Shown here: piece after piece, positions 21,648 to 31,607 of the stretch
Numbering within the stretch: the first letter of the stretch is position 1
Layout of the letters: each line of letters begins with the position of its first letter
Assembly (NCBI GenBank): GCA_001247695.2
Contig: LGRX02035190.1
Span: forward strand, 35,399 to 99,398
Length of the DNA: 64,000 nt
From: Cymbomonas tetramitiformis
Taxonomy: Eukaryota > Chlorophyta > Pyramimonadophyceae > Pyramimonadales > Pyramimonadaceae
Direction of reading: 5' to 3'
Notes under the pieces: generated by a model
Seen by the model: only the letters and a program-made list of their open reading frames with translations
What the model was told of the DNA's origin: nothing
Database searches by the model: none
Made by a program: the position numbers and the translations under genes

Positions 21648-21873
21648 GTATCATTCACTGAAAACTTATAGGAGATGCCATTTGTAATAAAGAATATAAC
21701 GGCGCAGAACGATTCTTGGTACACCGTTTGGTTATATTATAGCATTTTAATGTAATCAAAGTATGAGTTTACATTTTGGTATATCTGTTTGTTTCTTGAT
21801 TCACGCAGTCTTTCTGTGTGTAATGAAATCCGCATGATTAGCTAGCATCCTCGCAAAAGCATAAATACGTATA

Positions 21874-22737
21874 TTATGTTATCAACAAGGTGCCGTGTAC
21901 CAAAGGCGTACGCTGTACCGCTGTATATAAGCGATATTCAAAATGTCGATAACGTCTCCAAAATTTGGACCAGAAATAGCTAAGACAAAACAAAAGAGGA
22001 TGCGCAACAAATATCATAACGCAGAGCACCGTTGTGGACTTTTCAAAATTTGTAAAGCTTATAATGCTGTAAATCCAATTTTCTCCCTTTTCGTTTGTTC
22101 CTCCAGCGCCAATGTAGACCGCGTTAAATAGAGCGTAGCTGATCGAATAAAGAAGCGGAAAATAAAAATGCATTGCATACAAGGGTATTCTACATATTGC
22201 CATGTCCAACAACATTATTATGGCGTTGATTAGATGCACGTGTATGTCGATAAAACTGGTGGTTCCATCAAACAGTAGCAGCCAATACACAAGAGTTACA
22301 ACAAGCGTAGAGGAGCATAACATATTTCTCAGGCTCCAAACAAATCGCTGAAGTCCGATCACCTCGGGAAACCGTACAAGAATAACGTGGAAAACTAAGT
22401 AAACTGTCTCGATCAACAATGTCCAATTTGTTAGATATATAAACCAATAGAATCGATATCCGTGAGCATGACTCAAATGTCTAGGAAGCCTCACCGTATC
22501 AGATGCCTGCAAACCGGACAGAATCAGCCACACGATCCAATAAAACATTAAGGCGACTCGTATACAAAAATATCGTAGACGAGCCTTTTCTGTGGACAAG
22601 GAATATACAAGTCCCGTCGGAACTGTTATCACATCCGACGATAGCGCCGGTAACCGCCAGGTCTCTTCAGCTTCCAAACAAAACCAAAAAGTATATAAGC
22701 TACGCTGTTCAACCTTATTTTTCGACGGTTTCGACAT
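21874..22737 (-). CDS. Rolling-stone-like multi-pass membrane protein
   Basis: 287 aa with about six to seven hydrophobic spans. The sequence order YRFYWFIYLTNWTLLIETVY ... LVYWLLLFDG ... DIHVHLINAIIMLLDMAICR ... FNAVYIGAGGTN ... IYSIISFTN matches the conserved core of Rolling stone/ROST-like membrane proteins of eukaryotes (related to the FAR-17a/AIG1 group, some of which are lipid hydrolases). The molecular role in this family is not settled. The gene has no intron, unlike the decarboxylase at 2-4.9 kb. It diverges from the F-box gene at 22907 across ~170 bp that carries the latter's TATA box. Confidence 0.75.
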   Translation of the reverse strand: MSKPSKNKVEQRSLYTFWFCLEAEETWRLPALSSDVITVPTGLVYSLSTEKARLRYFCIRVALMFYWIVWLILSGLQASDTVRLPRHLSHAHGYRFYWFIYLTNWTLLIETVYLVFHVILVRFPEVIGLQRFVWSLRNMLCSSTLVVTLVYWLLLFDGTTSFIDIHVHLINAIIMLLDMAICRIPLYAMHFYFPLLYSISYALFNAVYIGAGGTNEKGENWIYSIISFTNFEKSTTVLCVMIFVAHPLLFCLSYFWSKFWRRYRHFEYRLYTAVQRTPLVHGTLLIT

Positions 22738-22848
22738 CTTGTTCCACCTTTTAGAAAATACTTACATTTATACAGGAAAGGGCTATTCATAGCTGTTCCA
22801 TTTTCAAATATAAGAACATGCCTAAAAGTTACGCAAGAATAGAATTGA

Positions 22849-22858
22849 GTATAAATAG
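22849..22858 (+). promoter_or_regulatory. TATA box GTATAAATAG of the F-box gene
   Basis: Lies 49-58 bases before the ATG at 22907; identical to the box on the minus strand before the gene starting at 36015. Confidence 0.55.
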
Positions 22859-22906
22859 CGATTGCGCACCGCGTTGATACTCGAACGAAGCGGCACGCGC
22901 TCGTAC

Positions 22907-24211
22907 ATGATGAGCTTCGAAAACATGGTCATCACATATAATCCATCGAGTAAAAAAGCGTGTCAAAGTCTTCCGTCATTACCGCACGAAATATGGGAAT
23001 TTATACTCAATCGAGAAACGATTGTCAACCCTAGTACGAGAGGAGTATGTAGAGACTTCAAAGATACCTTAAAACCTATATGTAATTGCGTGTACGATCC
23101 AGATATAAGCAAGTTTAAAATTGCCCAAAATAAGGATGATAAATGCTTAAGCGGTAGTAAGATAATGATAGTAAAGGATTTTTGCGAAGAGCTGAATACA
23201 GATTGGGAAGAAATAAAAAACAAACTGAATGTGACGTCATATACAACGCTAGACAGTATGTTTGCGAGAGCACACCATTTTGTGACTAAAAGTAAAAAAT
23301 GCATCGAAATCGATAATAACCGCCCAAAAAAGACTCATCTATTGAGTGTGGCTTTAAAAAGCTACACAAAATGGTGCATGCAAATGGATTTTTTTACAGT
23401 AGACTCCTTGTTGGACGCACTATTTTATAATTTGCAAGACATTTTGAAAAAAGAATTTGACTGGGAAGATAATTATGAAATACTAATACTGTTACAGGTG
23501 ATTTGCAATAAAATTCCGGGTCAAACTGTGTATACGCTTTTAAAGTCCAATATCCTTCAAATGGAAAATTCTGAGGAAGTAATTATGAGAATTGTAGATC
23601 TTGCTGTTGAAAATGCAGAAAACGAAAATTTATTCTGGATGTTACCTTGGATTGCGAACTGTTTGAGCATACAACATAAAACGTTTAAAAACGCTTTCGA
23701 CAAGTATCTTACAAACGAAAAAAATTTAGATGGGTTTAAAGCTTTTAAACTGCTCGAAATGTTTCGATCCGATGATACGCTAATTGATTTAATCATAAAC
23801 GCGTATCTAAAAAATGCAGAAAGCGAAATGTCATATTTCGAGCTTAAACAAATCAAAAAACGTATTCAACCGGACGATGGGCGATGGTACAGAGTTTTCA
23901 GCACATTTATGGAGCACACAGACATCGAAGAATTTGATATCGCCGAGTTTTATAAAGATTTCAAAAGAAACAAATCAGTTTGCGACTTCGTTTTTGATAA
24001 ATTTTTAAAGAACCGTCAAGTGTGTTGTATGATTTTTGATAAACTATTATCCATTTTACCTAACGAATCTCCTTACTGGGAAAAAATATGTACCAATTTT
24101 GCAAATAGCGATAATACGATTGTTTATGAAAATATGAGAAAGATGTATATACAGTTTGGAACACAAGACGAACGATTCGATGTGCTGATCGAGGCGTATA
24201 ACAAAAAATAA
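22907..24211 (+). CDS. F-box-like protein (434 aa)
   Basis: The start is placed at ATG 22907 (MMSFENM), downstream of the TATA box. Residues ~22-52 form an F-box-like helix set, SLPHEIWEFILN followed by RGVCRDFKD, which would bind Skp1 and bring targets to an SCF ubiquitin ligase. The remaining ~380 residues are all-helical looking, with repeated short units (LLEMFRSDDTL, FDKFLKNRQVCCMIFDK) that could be a divergent helical-repeat target-binding region. No known repeat family is clearly met. Intronless and AT-rich like its neighbours. Confidence 0.7.
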   Translation: MMSFENMVITYNPSSKKACQSLPSLPHEIWEFILNRETIVNPSTRGVCRDFKDTLKPICNCVYDPDISKFKIAQNKDDKCLSGSKIMIVKDFCEELNTDWEEIKNKLNVTSYTTLDSMFARAHHFVTKSKKCIEIDNNRPKKTHLLSVALKSYTKWCMQMDFFTVDSLLDALFYNLQDILKKEFDWEDNYEILILLQVICNKIPGQTVYTLLKSNILQMENSEEVIMRIVDLAVENAENENLFWMLPWIANCLSIQHKTFKNAFDKYLTNEKNLDGFKAFKLLEMFRSDDTLIDLIINAYLKNAESEMSYFELKQIKKRIQPDDGRWYRVFSTFMEHTDIEEFDIAEFYKDFKRNKSVCDFVFDKFLKNRQVCCMIFDKLLSILPNESPYWEKICTNFANSDNTIVYENMRKMYIQFGTQDERFDVLIEAYNKK

Positions 24212-24387
24212 AGACTGTAAAAAATGTTAGGCTAGCGTGTTGCGTCACAAAAGCAAAACCAAATAGATTTATCACATGCAAATATATATACATCTTTATA
24301 TACCAGAAACTGATTTATTGTAGATCGTTGATATCACTCCGCGCGATTTTGAATTGTCTTTGATGACAGAATAAAGAATACAAACAT

Positions 24388-25704
24388 ATGTCCAATATGT
24401 TGAATTGTTTGATATACGCTTTTGGCTTTTACTGTATAGCCGAGCTCGCTTGCTACACGCGTCATCTAGAAAGCGTCGCTATACTGGCAGCGTATCGTAC
24501 GGAACTGTCACCCACGTTTGATTACGCAGCGTGGAAATCGTTCTTTATAAAACGTATACGCCGTGAAAGCGAGCACGATCCGCAGACTTTGTTAACGCTT
24601 GTTTCCGAAATCTTTTGGGATACCGCAATAACGCATCTTTTTCGAGAAAATGTAAAGGCGATGCTGCTTGGGATGTTAAGCGCAAAAGAGAAGCATGATG
24701 GTCCCGCGTCTGATGAAGATGTCGCGTCAGCAGATGAATTAGTGGACATCATTAACAAAAAAGCGATATCCATACGTGGACGCGCATTTATGGAAGGATG
24801 GAACGAACAACCCTGGATGCGAATTAACAACTCCACCACAAATCACGCTACGCAAACCCCAATATATGTACCGTTTTTCCTCCAAATTATAAAAAAAATC
24901 ATACGTATAATTGCCAATCTTTTATTTCAGCACGTTCTCCGGTATGATCGAGTTTCTTGCGAGGATACAGGAATCGTATACTGGATCCGGAAAAATTGTC
25001 TTGTGAAAGATGGACGCGCTTTGCTTATTCTTCATGGCCTTGGATTTGGAGCGGTACCGTATATTCGATTTATATCGGTCTTATCATCAAAGGTACAACA
25101 TACGTATTCGACAATCATCATTCCTGAAATGCCTATGATATCTGGATTATACGCTCGCCAATACAACCCATCCGGCGGTCGCTCCGCCAAGTTGAGTGAA
25201 TTAAGGCCGCCATTCCCAAGAGCCGACGAAATCGCCGACAGCATAGCCGATGTGCTTTGTAAAAAACTGAGACACAAGATTGTAGATGTTGTGTGTCACT
25301 CATACGGAACCGTCATTGCGACGTACTTAACGAATTATAAAACAGATATTATTGGCAAACTCGTCTTTTTGGACCCAATCTGCTTCTTTACACACAATTC
25401 AATTTTCTGGTCTGACGCATACAGTCCTATGTTTATATCTGAGATAATCAGACTTTTTTTGCAAGGAAGTCTTACACTCGCCTACAAAAAGTTATCCAAC
25501 GCTCTCATATTCGGGGATCCGGCTCATTGTCATTTAACGCGAAATTGCACTTGGATGATGGAATATATCAATCGAGAGAACCTTCTTGGAGACAACACAC
25601 TTATAATGTTGGGAACCCATGACGATCGAGTTGATGCGCAAAAACTATCGGAATATATGGCTGCGTTTCACCCTACAGTCACTTGTCGCACTTTCATGAA
25701 ATGA
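24388..25704 (+). CDS. Alpha/beta hydrolase, membrane-anchored type
   Basis: 438 aa. An N-terminal hydrophobic segment (~4-20) may anchor it. The hydrolase core starts near residue 210: LLILHGLGFG (oxyanion strand), then VVCHSYGT with the nucleophile serine in C-H-S-Y-G (a variant of G-x-S-x-G), LVFLDPICF, and THDDRVD with the expected acidic residue. A catalytic histidine is not obvious after it; the His in AAFHPTV is the only late candidate. The layout matches eukaryotic lipase/acyl-hydrolase-like proteins with a long helical N-terminus. Substrate unknown, perhaps lipid esters, given the decarboxylase and Rolling-stone-like gene nearby. Confidence 0.75.
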   Translation: MSNMLNCLIYAFGFYCIAELACYTRHLESVAILAAYRTELSPTFDYAAWKSFFIKRIRRESEHDPQTLLTLVSEIFWDTAITHLFRENVKAMLLGMLSAKEKHDGPASDEDVASADELVDIINKKAISIRGRAFMEGWNEQPWMRINNSTTNHATQTPIYVPFFLQIIKKIIRIIANLLFQHVLRYDRVSCEDTGIVYWIRKNCLVKDGRALLILHGLGFGAVPYIRFISVLSSKVQHTYSTIIIPEMPMISGLYARQYNPSGGRSAKLSELRPPFPRADEIADSIADVLCKKLRHKIVDVVCHSYGTVIATYLTNYKTDIIGKLVFLDPICFFTHNSIFWSDAYSPMFISEIIRLFLQGSLTLAYKKLSNALIFGDPAHCHLTRNCTWMMEYINRENLLGDNTLIMLGTHDDRVDAQKLSEYMAAFHPTVTCRTFMK

Positions 25705-25871
25705 GGACATGGCCATTTAATATTAAATTCTTCAGCCGTGGCAGATGTTATAACTCCATTTTTAACAAACCGTTCTTTGTAAAGCCCCTATAATTTAGAG
25801 ACGCTTTAAAGAGTACCAAGTTCGCTTTTTAGCACTTGCCAACGCGTGTGTATATATATATACACACACAC

Positions 25872-25928
25872 ACACATGTATACACATTACGTATTTTTTA
25901 ATTATTCTTGCATTCTCTGTCAATTCAC
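25872..25928 (+). promoter_or_regulatory. Promoter module shared with the F-box/LRR gene (copy 1)
   Basis: About 57 bases, from a CA/TA microsatellite through TTATTCTTGCATTCTC to CAATTCAC, are identical to 28710-28767. Each copy ends about 24-26 bases before an ATG (25952 and 28793), so the segment probably contains a promoter. Confidence 0.55.
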
Positions 25929-25951
25929 CTTATTTTTTTGGAATAACTTAG

Positions 25952-26212
25952 ATGGACGAGTCTCCCATTGCCGAGACTACATATACTACTTTTAACATAC
26001 ACCAGATAAAAAGTATGAATGATAACAAGAACCTATTTGATGGCACCATTTCCGTAGTAAATAATCAGGTTCCCGCGACGGGTATCGCACAATATAAGCT
26101 TTATGCAACGGGACATTTAGACAGTCGGAACCATCGCCAATATGTCGCACTGCCCAGCGAATTAAAGATCACATCAAGTGTTATTGAGCAGTATAACATA
26201 TTCGCCCTGTAG
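25952..26212 (+). CDS. Small protein of unknown function (86 aa)
   Basis: Starts MDESPIAETTYTTF; mixed polar composition, no motif. It is preceded by a promoter-like module also used by the F-box/LRR gene. A further open frame without ATG overlaps its end and runs to 26384 in another frame, so the original gene may have been longer and later shifted. Confidence 0.5.
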   Translation: MDESPIAETTYTTFNIHQIKSMNDNKNLFDGTISVVNNQVPATGIAQYKLYATGHLDSRNHRQYVALPSELKITSSVIEQYNIFAL

Positions 26213-26983
26213 GAACCGTCGATGTCGAATGATTGTGAATGAAATCAAATTACGCCTTGTCGACAACAATATACAAAGTGATCAATCGCAAAAGGTGGAT
26301 GAGTGTAAATTGTTGAATGCAAGACGACCTTGTTTAAAAACATATTTGCTTAACTCAGATTTTGCAGATCATAAAGAACTTTAAAGATCGACTTTTGGCG
26401 CGTGTTGGATATGCGAAAAATGATCTCCACACTCTTTGCATCAATTAGAATATAGCTGTCGTGCGTTACCAAAGTGACTGCCAAAAAAGGCTTACATACT
26501 CCGACCTTTTACGAAAACTGATTTTTATAGCAGACCAGCACTCATAATCTTTTAGATACCATTTACTTTACTAAAATTAATCTCTTTTTCTTTTATTTTG
26601 CGATTTGACTTGCGATGCAAAACTTCTTATCGTAAAGTTGATCCGTCTCGCATCTCTGATCATACCAACCTTCTTAGGCACTTTGTGTAGAAATTCGCTT
26701 TGAAGGCACCTCCCTTAACAAAGACGTATTCGTCACCCAGTTGAAAATCGATTTTGTCCACCTGGTATCGCACGTCTTGCTTTGGGTTTTTCCTAACTCT
26801 GAAAGTGCGAGTCGCATTGAGACTGACGCTGATGATGCAGCTGTCACAAGTGGTGTATTTAAAAAAAGTGTTATATGATCAATATATATATATATATACT
26901 ATTTACACATAATATGATTAACAAAATTAAGTGCTAGCGTTGTACTATTTCTTACATTTTTGTTTTTGTTACTTGATCGCATC
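26213..26983. other. 770-bp spacer with remnants of coding sequence
   Basis: A plus-strand open frame continues to 26384 without its own ATG. On the minus strand, 26682-26880 encodes a coding-like ~66-residue stretch (FQLGDEYVFVKGGAFKANFY) with no ATG before an upstream stop. Both look like gene remnants. A TA run at ~26881-26898 precedes the next gene. Confidence 0.35.
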
Positions 26984-28441
26984 ATGAGTTTTCAAGTAAT
27001 AGACATGTCTAATATAGCACAATGTAATGGTTGTGAAACAGATACAAATGGAGATCATTGTGTGTGCGCAATAACTCATGAACCGTTTGTTGGTGAAACA
27101 AAAAAAATCATAAAAGCACCTGATACCAATACATGTTATAAAACAGATGCTTTCCAAACATTTTACAAAATGAAAGGAGATATGAGAAACAAGACTGTAT
27201 TTGACCCAATAGCAGGTGCTTCTAGTGAACCAAAACGTGTGCCAGATGTAATACATACAACAGCTTCTACATTAGCATCGACCGATGCGCTTCCGGCTGC
27301 CCCAGCGGAGAGCGATGATCAAGAACCCGCGCCCATTCAAACAGAAGCGCCCACGCCGACATCAACCGGCGCGCTTCCGGCTACCCCAGCGGAGAGCGAT
27401 GATCAAGAACCCGCGCCTGTTCAAACAGAAGCGCCCACGCCGACATCAACCGACGCACTTCCGGCTGCCCCAGCGGAGAGCAATGATCAAAAACCCGTGC
27501 CTGTTCAAACAGAAGCGCCCACGCCGACATCAACCGACGCGCTTCCGGCTACCCCAGCGGAGAGCAGCAATTATAACCTCACCATCAGACCCATGACTGC
27601 TCAATTGGAAGGTTTAAAGGAAACTCCAACAGAACCTAATATTGATGCAAAGTTCATGTATTTACAAGATATTGTACGTAAAAACTTGATTAATCCGGAT
27701 GTGTATTTTACACAAAAAGAATATTTACAAAAATACGGATTGGTAAAAAAAGCATTGCAATGTATTACAAAAAAACGGCCGTTGTGTATTACACATTTCA
27801 AATGTCTGTTTGATGATTTGAAGACATACAATCTTGTTCCATCAACAATGATCCGTATGGTACGAGACAGAACGTTGCATACAGAACCTTTCAAAAAACT
27901 CATTCTCAATTCAGAGGGGCCGTTGTCTATCAAAGATATACAAGAAATTGTAAGCACCAAAAGGTTACGCAAAGTAAATATGGATGATTGCGCTCTTTCC
28001 AACGATCTGCTATTACCAGTTCTTGGCTTACCTATGCTAAAGTCACTCAAGATTTCGTGTAATCCTAGTCTTGATTTACCACGACTTGTACCGATATCAT
28101 CAAATATCAAAATTTTAAACATTTCAAACTGTAATCTCACAAATCAATGTTTAAAGTTTGTTAAAGATGCGTCACAACTTAGCATGCTGGACATCTCAAT
28201 GAATGCAAAACTGAGTGATGAGCTCGTGGAACATTTAGGAAAGTTACTTCGATTAAAACATCTATCCATTGCTAAATGCGACGGTATAACTGATGCCCTC
28301 ATCAGCACCTTACATATTTTTCCACGTTTGACATTTGTTGATTGCAGTCAATGCAAACAAGTATCAAAGCAATTGGTACAAAACTATAATGAACTCCTAA
28401 CAAGAAAGTACATGATACAAACTTATGCAACGGTATCTTAA
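26984..28441 (+). CDS. LRR protein with N-terminal Cys-rich region and Pro-rich repeats
   Basis: 485 aa from ATG 26984. Residues ~13-80 form a Cys-rich, U-box-like region (CNGC, CVCAITHEPF, ending FDPI) that could bind E2 enzymes. About 3.7 copies of a 28-aa Pro/Ala/Thr-rich repeat follow (unit contains APAESDDQEPAP), encoded by an 84-bp DNA repeat at ~27274-27566. The last ~200 residues hold five or six cysteine-containing-type LRRs (LKILNISNCNLTN, LKHLSIAKCDGIT). The 3' part is duplicated at 30.3 kb. Together with the downstream F-box/LRR gene it suggests a substrate-recognition role in ubiquitination. Confidence 0.75.
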   Translation: MSFQVIDMSNIAQCNGCETDTNGDHCVCAITHEPFVGETKKIIKAPDTNTCYKTDAFQTFYKMKGDMRNKTVFDPIAGASSEPKRVPDVIHTTASTLASTDALPAAPAESDDQEPAPIQTEAPTPTSTGALPATPAESDDQEPAPVQTEAPTPTSTDALPAAPAESNDQKPVPVQTEAPTPTSTDALPATPAESSNYNLTIRPMTAQLEGLKETPTEPNIDAKFMYLQDIVRKNLINPDVYFTQKEYLQKYGLVKKALQCITKKRPLCITHFKCLFDDLKTYNLVPSTMIRMVRDRTLHTEPFKKLILNSEGPLSIKDIQEIVSTKRLRKVNMDDCALSNDLLLPVLGLPMLKSLKISCNPSLDLPRLVPISSNIKILNISNCNLTNQCLKFVKDASQLSMLDISMNAKLSDELVEHLGKLLRLKHLSIAKCDGITDALISTLHIFPRLTFVDCSQCKQVSKQLVQNYNELLTRKYMIQTYATVS

Positions 28442-28844
28442 ATCGTATATTATAGCTGAGAGTCACAACAAACTGAATATTATTTTGCCTAATGCTAGCG
28501 TACTAACAATAGAACTGCCTGTAACATATTTTATCCGCAACCACATTACTAACATAACTTTAATCATAATGCCATTGTCGATTCTAATACAGATAAAGAC
28601 AATGCAAAAAGCTTCGCGTATTCGATATAAGTTGAGTTTGCAAGAAACTATGTCGTTGACAAATTTTGATTTACGAAGACCAATTGAAGCTACAATTGAT
28701 ATAAATACACACACATGTATACACATTACGTATTTTTTAATTATTCTTGCATTCTCTGTCAATTCACTTAACTTTGTAATTCATTTAAGAAGATGTCGTT
28801 CAGTATGTCGGCCGCAAAACGTAGCCATAATACAACGGGGTTAA
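28425..28844 (+). other. Possible overlapping ORF in the duplicated spacer
   Basis: An open frame from ATG 28425 overlaps the stop of the LRR gene. A counterpart exists at 30742-31134, with about 95 codons open in both copies. Many differences change amino acids, so coding is doubtful. Confidence 0.2.
28710..28767 (+). promoter_or_regulatory. Promoter module shared with the 25952 gene (copy 2)
   Basis: Identical to 25872-25928. It replaces the spacer found at the matching place of the downstream duplicate (31025-31130), so it was brought in by recombination, probably at the CA/TA microsatellite on its left edge. Confidence 0.55.
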
Positions 28845-30223
28845 CACGCTTACCCACTGAACTGGGTTCTGATATACTGCAAATACTGGTAGACGATGAC
28901 GATGACAAGGATTGCAGATCCTTGCGCAATCTATTGATGACATCAAAATCGGAGCACTTTAAAATGAATGATGTGAAATGCAAACTGGGTCAATGTATGC
29001 ATAATTTACCGAGCGACCATGAACATCGCGAAAAACCCGAATTTACGACAAATCTTATACAAAATTTGAATGAGTGTCCCAAGGGTTCAGTTCAAAGTCT
29101 TGACTTCTCTAACTGTCCAGAGCTGACAAACGAAAATATGCGCAAATTGAAACATGAACGATTTACGAATCTGACGACAATCAAGCTCGCAGGCTGTCGT
29201 CGTATTTCTGATGATGGACTGCGGTATCTGAGTGCGCTCACAAATCTGACAGTAATCGACCTCGCAGGCTGTTCTCGTATCTCCAATGCTGGACTGCAGA
29301 ATCTGAGTGCGCTTTCGAATCTGACAGTAATCGACCTCCAATTTTGTTCTCATATTACCAATACTGGACTGCAGTATCTGAGTGCGCTCACAAATCTAAC
29401 GTCAATCAAGCTTACAGGCTGTCAAGAGATCTCCAACGATGGACTGCATCATTTGAGTGCGCTCACAAACCTAACGTCAATCGAGCTTGCAGGCTGTAAT
29501 CGTATCTTCGACACGGGACTGGGGTATCTGAGTGTGCTCGCAAATCTAACGTCAATCGATCTTACATACTGTTTTCAGATCTCCAACAATGGACTGCAAT
29601 ATTTGAGTGCACTCACAAATCTGACAGTAATCGACCTCACAAACTGTTATCGTATCTCCAATGCTGGACTGCAGTATCTGAGTTTGCTCACAAATCTAAC
29701 GTCAATCAAGCTTAGAAGCTGTTCTGAGATCTCCGACAATGGACTGCAGCATTTGAGTACGCTCGCAAATTTGACAATAATAGACCTCCATTACTGTTCT
29801 CAGATTACCAATACTGGATTGCAGTATCTGAGTTTGCTCACAAATCTAACGTCAATCAAGCTTACAGGCTGTAAAAAGATCTCCGACGATGGACTGCATC
29901 ATTTGAGTTTGCTCACAAATCTAACGTCAATCAAGCTTACAGGCTGTAAAGAGATCTCCGACGATGGACTGCATCATTTGAGTTTGCTCACGAATCTGAC
30001 GACACTTGCCCTACCCGAGAATATAAGCGACGTCGGATTGAAGCATCTGAGCAACTTGACAAAATTAGAGGCCCTGGACCTTTTTGAATGTAAAGGTATA
30101 ACAAATACTGGGCTGATAGAATTTGCAAATTCTCGTCGGTACTATCCAATTTCTCCAAGGATCGAGCTTCCGCCGCACATTATAGCTGTGCATGACGACG
30201 GTGTCCTCTCATTATGGTCTTAA
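28793..30223 (+). CDS. F-box/LRR protein (AMN1/FBXL type)
   Basis: 476 aa. An F-box-like segment lies at ~18-60 (LTRLPTELGSDILQILVDDD). It is followed, from ~100 to ~445, by about a dozen 25-aa leucine-rich repeats of the cysteine-containing type, with consensus LTNLTSIKLTGCKEISDDGL then HHLSL. The repeats are nearly identical at DNA level (75-bp unit), indicating recent expansion. In SCF complexes the F-box binds Skp1 and the LRR arc binds the target. The first ~120 codons are duplicated at 31.1-31.5 kb. Its promoter appears borrowed from the 25952 gene. Confidence 0.85.
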   Translation: MSFSMSAAKRSHNTTGLTRLPTELGSDILQILVDDDDDKDCRSLRNLLMTSKSEHFKMNDVKCKLGQCMHNLPSDHEHREKPEFTTNLIQNLNECPKGSVQSLDFSNCPELTNENMRKLKHERFTNLTTIKLAGCRRISDDGLRYLSALTNLTVIDLAGCSRISNAGLQNLSALSNLTVIDLQFCSHITNTGLQYLSALTNLTSIKLTGCQEISNDGLHHLSALTNLTSIELAGCNRIFDTGLGYLSVLANLTSIDLTYCFQISNNGLQYLSALTNLTVIDLTNCYRISNAGLQYLSLLTNLTSIKLRSCSEISDNGLQHLSTLANLTIIDLHYCSQITNTGLQYLSLLTNLTSIKLTGCKKISDDGLHHLSLLTNLTSIKLTGCKEISDDGLHHLSLLTNLTTLALPENISDVGLKHLSNLTKLEALDLFECKGITNTGLIEFANSRRYYPISPRIELPPHIIAVHDDGVLSLWS

Positions 30224-30297
30224 ATTTTGCAGCCATTATAAGAATCGCGTTTGAATTTTACGTAATTGCAGTCACGTGAAAGGACTAGTGCATGGAT

Positions 30298-30758
30298 GTG
30301 CTGATTGCGCTCTTTCCAACGATCTGCTATTACCAATTCTTGGCTTACCTATGCCGAAGTTGCTCAAGATTTTGTATAATCTTAATCTTGTTTTACCACG
30401 ACTTGTACCGATATCATCAAATATCAAAATTTTAAACATTTCAAACTGTAATCTCACAAATCAATGTTTAAAGTTTGTTAAAGATGCGTCACAACTTAGC
30501 ATGCTGGACATCTCAATGAATGCGAAGCTGAGTGATGAGCTCGTGGAACATTTAGGAAAATTACTTCGATTAAAACATCTATCCATTGCTAAATGCGACG
30601 GTATAACTGATGCCCTCATCAGCACCTTACATATTTGTCCACGTTTGACATTTGTTGATTGCAGTCAATGCAAACAAGTATCAAAGCAATTGGTACAAAA
30701 CTATAATGAACTCCTAACAAGAAAGTACATGATTCAAACTTATGCAACGGTATCTTAA
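30298..30758 (+). pseudogene. Truncated duplicate of the LRR gene's 3' end
   Basis: From CTGATTGCGCTC onward the sequence matches 27985-28441 at very high identity through the same stop. It has no ATG and no N-terminal region, so it is a 5'-truncated copy created by the tandem duplication. Confidence 0.8.
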
Positions 30759-31137
30759 ATCGTATATTATAGCTGAGAGTCACAACAAACTGAATATTAT
30801 TTTGCTTAATGCTAGCGTACTAACAATAGAACTGCCTGTAACATATTTTATCCGCAACCACATTACTAACATAACTTTATTCATAATGCCATTGTCGATT
30901 CTAATACAGATAAAGACAATGCAAAAAGCTTTGCGTATTCGATATAAGTTGAGTTTGCAAGAAACTATGTCGTTGACAGAATTTGATTTACGAAGCCCGA
31001 TCGACGCTACAAATAATATAAATACTCACGCGTGTGTACTTGCATGTTTTACAATAGTGCATTTATTATCTCGAATCTTTGCCGGTGCTCAAAGCGTATT
31101 CTCCGATTTGCTACGTCGCACTTACTTTGCTTAAGAA

Positions 31138-31542
31138 GATGTCGTTCTTTATGTCGCCCCCTCCAATGGTGAACGTAGCGCAAAACGTAGCCATAGTACA
31201 ACGGCCTTAAAACACTTGCCCGCTGAACTGAGTTCTGATATACTGCAGATACTGGTAGACGATGACGATGACAAAAATTGCAGATCCTTGCGCAATCTAT
31301 TGATGACATCAAAGTTGGAGCACTTTAAAACGAAGGATGTGAAATGCAAGCTGGGTCAATGTATGAATAATTTACCGAGCGGCCATGCACATCGCGAAAA
31401 ACCCGAATTTACGACAAATCTTATACAAAATTTGAATGAGTGTCCCAAGGGTTCAGTTCAGAGTCTTGACTTCTCTAACTGTCCAGAGCTGACAGACGAA
31501 AATATGCGCAAATTGAAACTTCTCAACCATTTTCTTGGGTAA
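31138..31542 (+). pseudogene. Truncated, frame-broken duplicate of the F-box/LRR gene
   Basis: It matches 28793-29155 but has a short insertion after the first codons that leads to an early stop (TAA near 31207). After about 105 codons of the original frame it ends at LLNHFLG and lacks all but the first LRR. The preceding spacer (~30759-31137) is also part of the duplication. Confidence 0.8.
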
Positions 31543-31607
31543 ACTTCGATGATTACACTGAATGTTATTATAGCCAAGATCTGTCCATTTTATACACAAA
31601 TTATATA

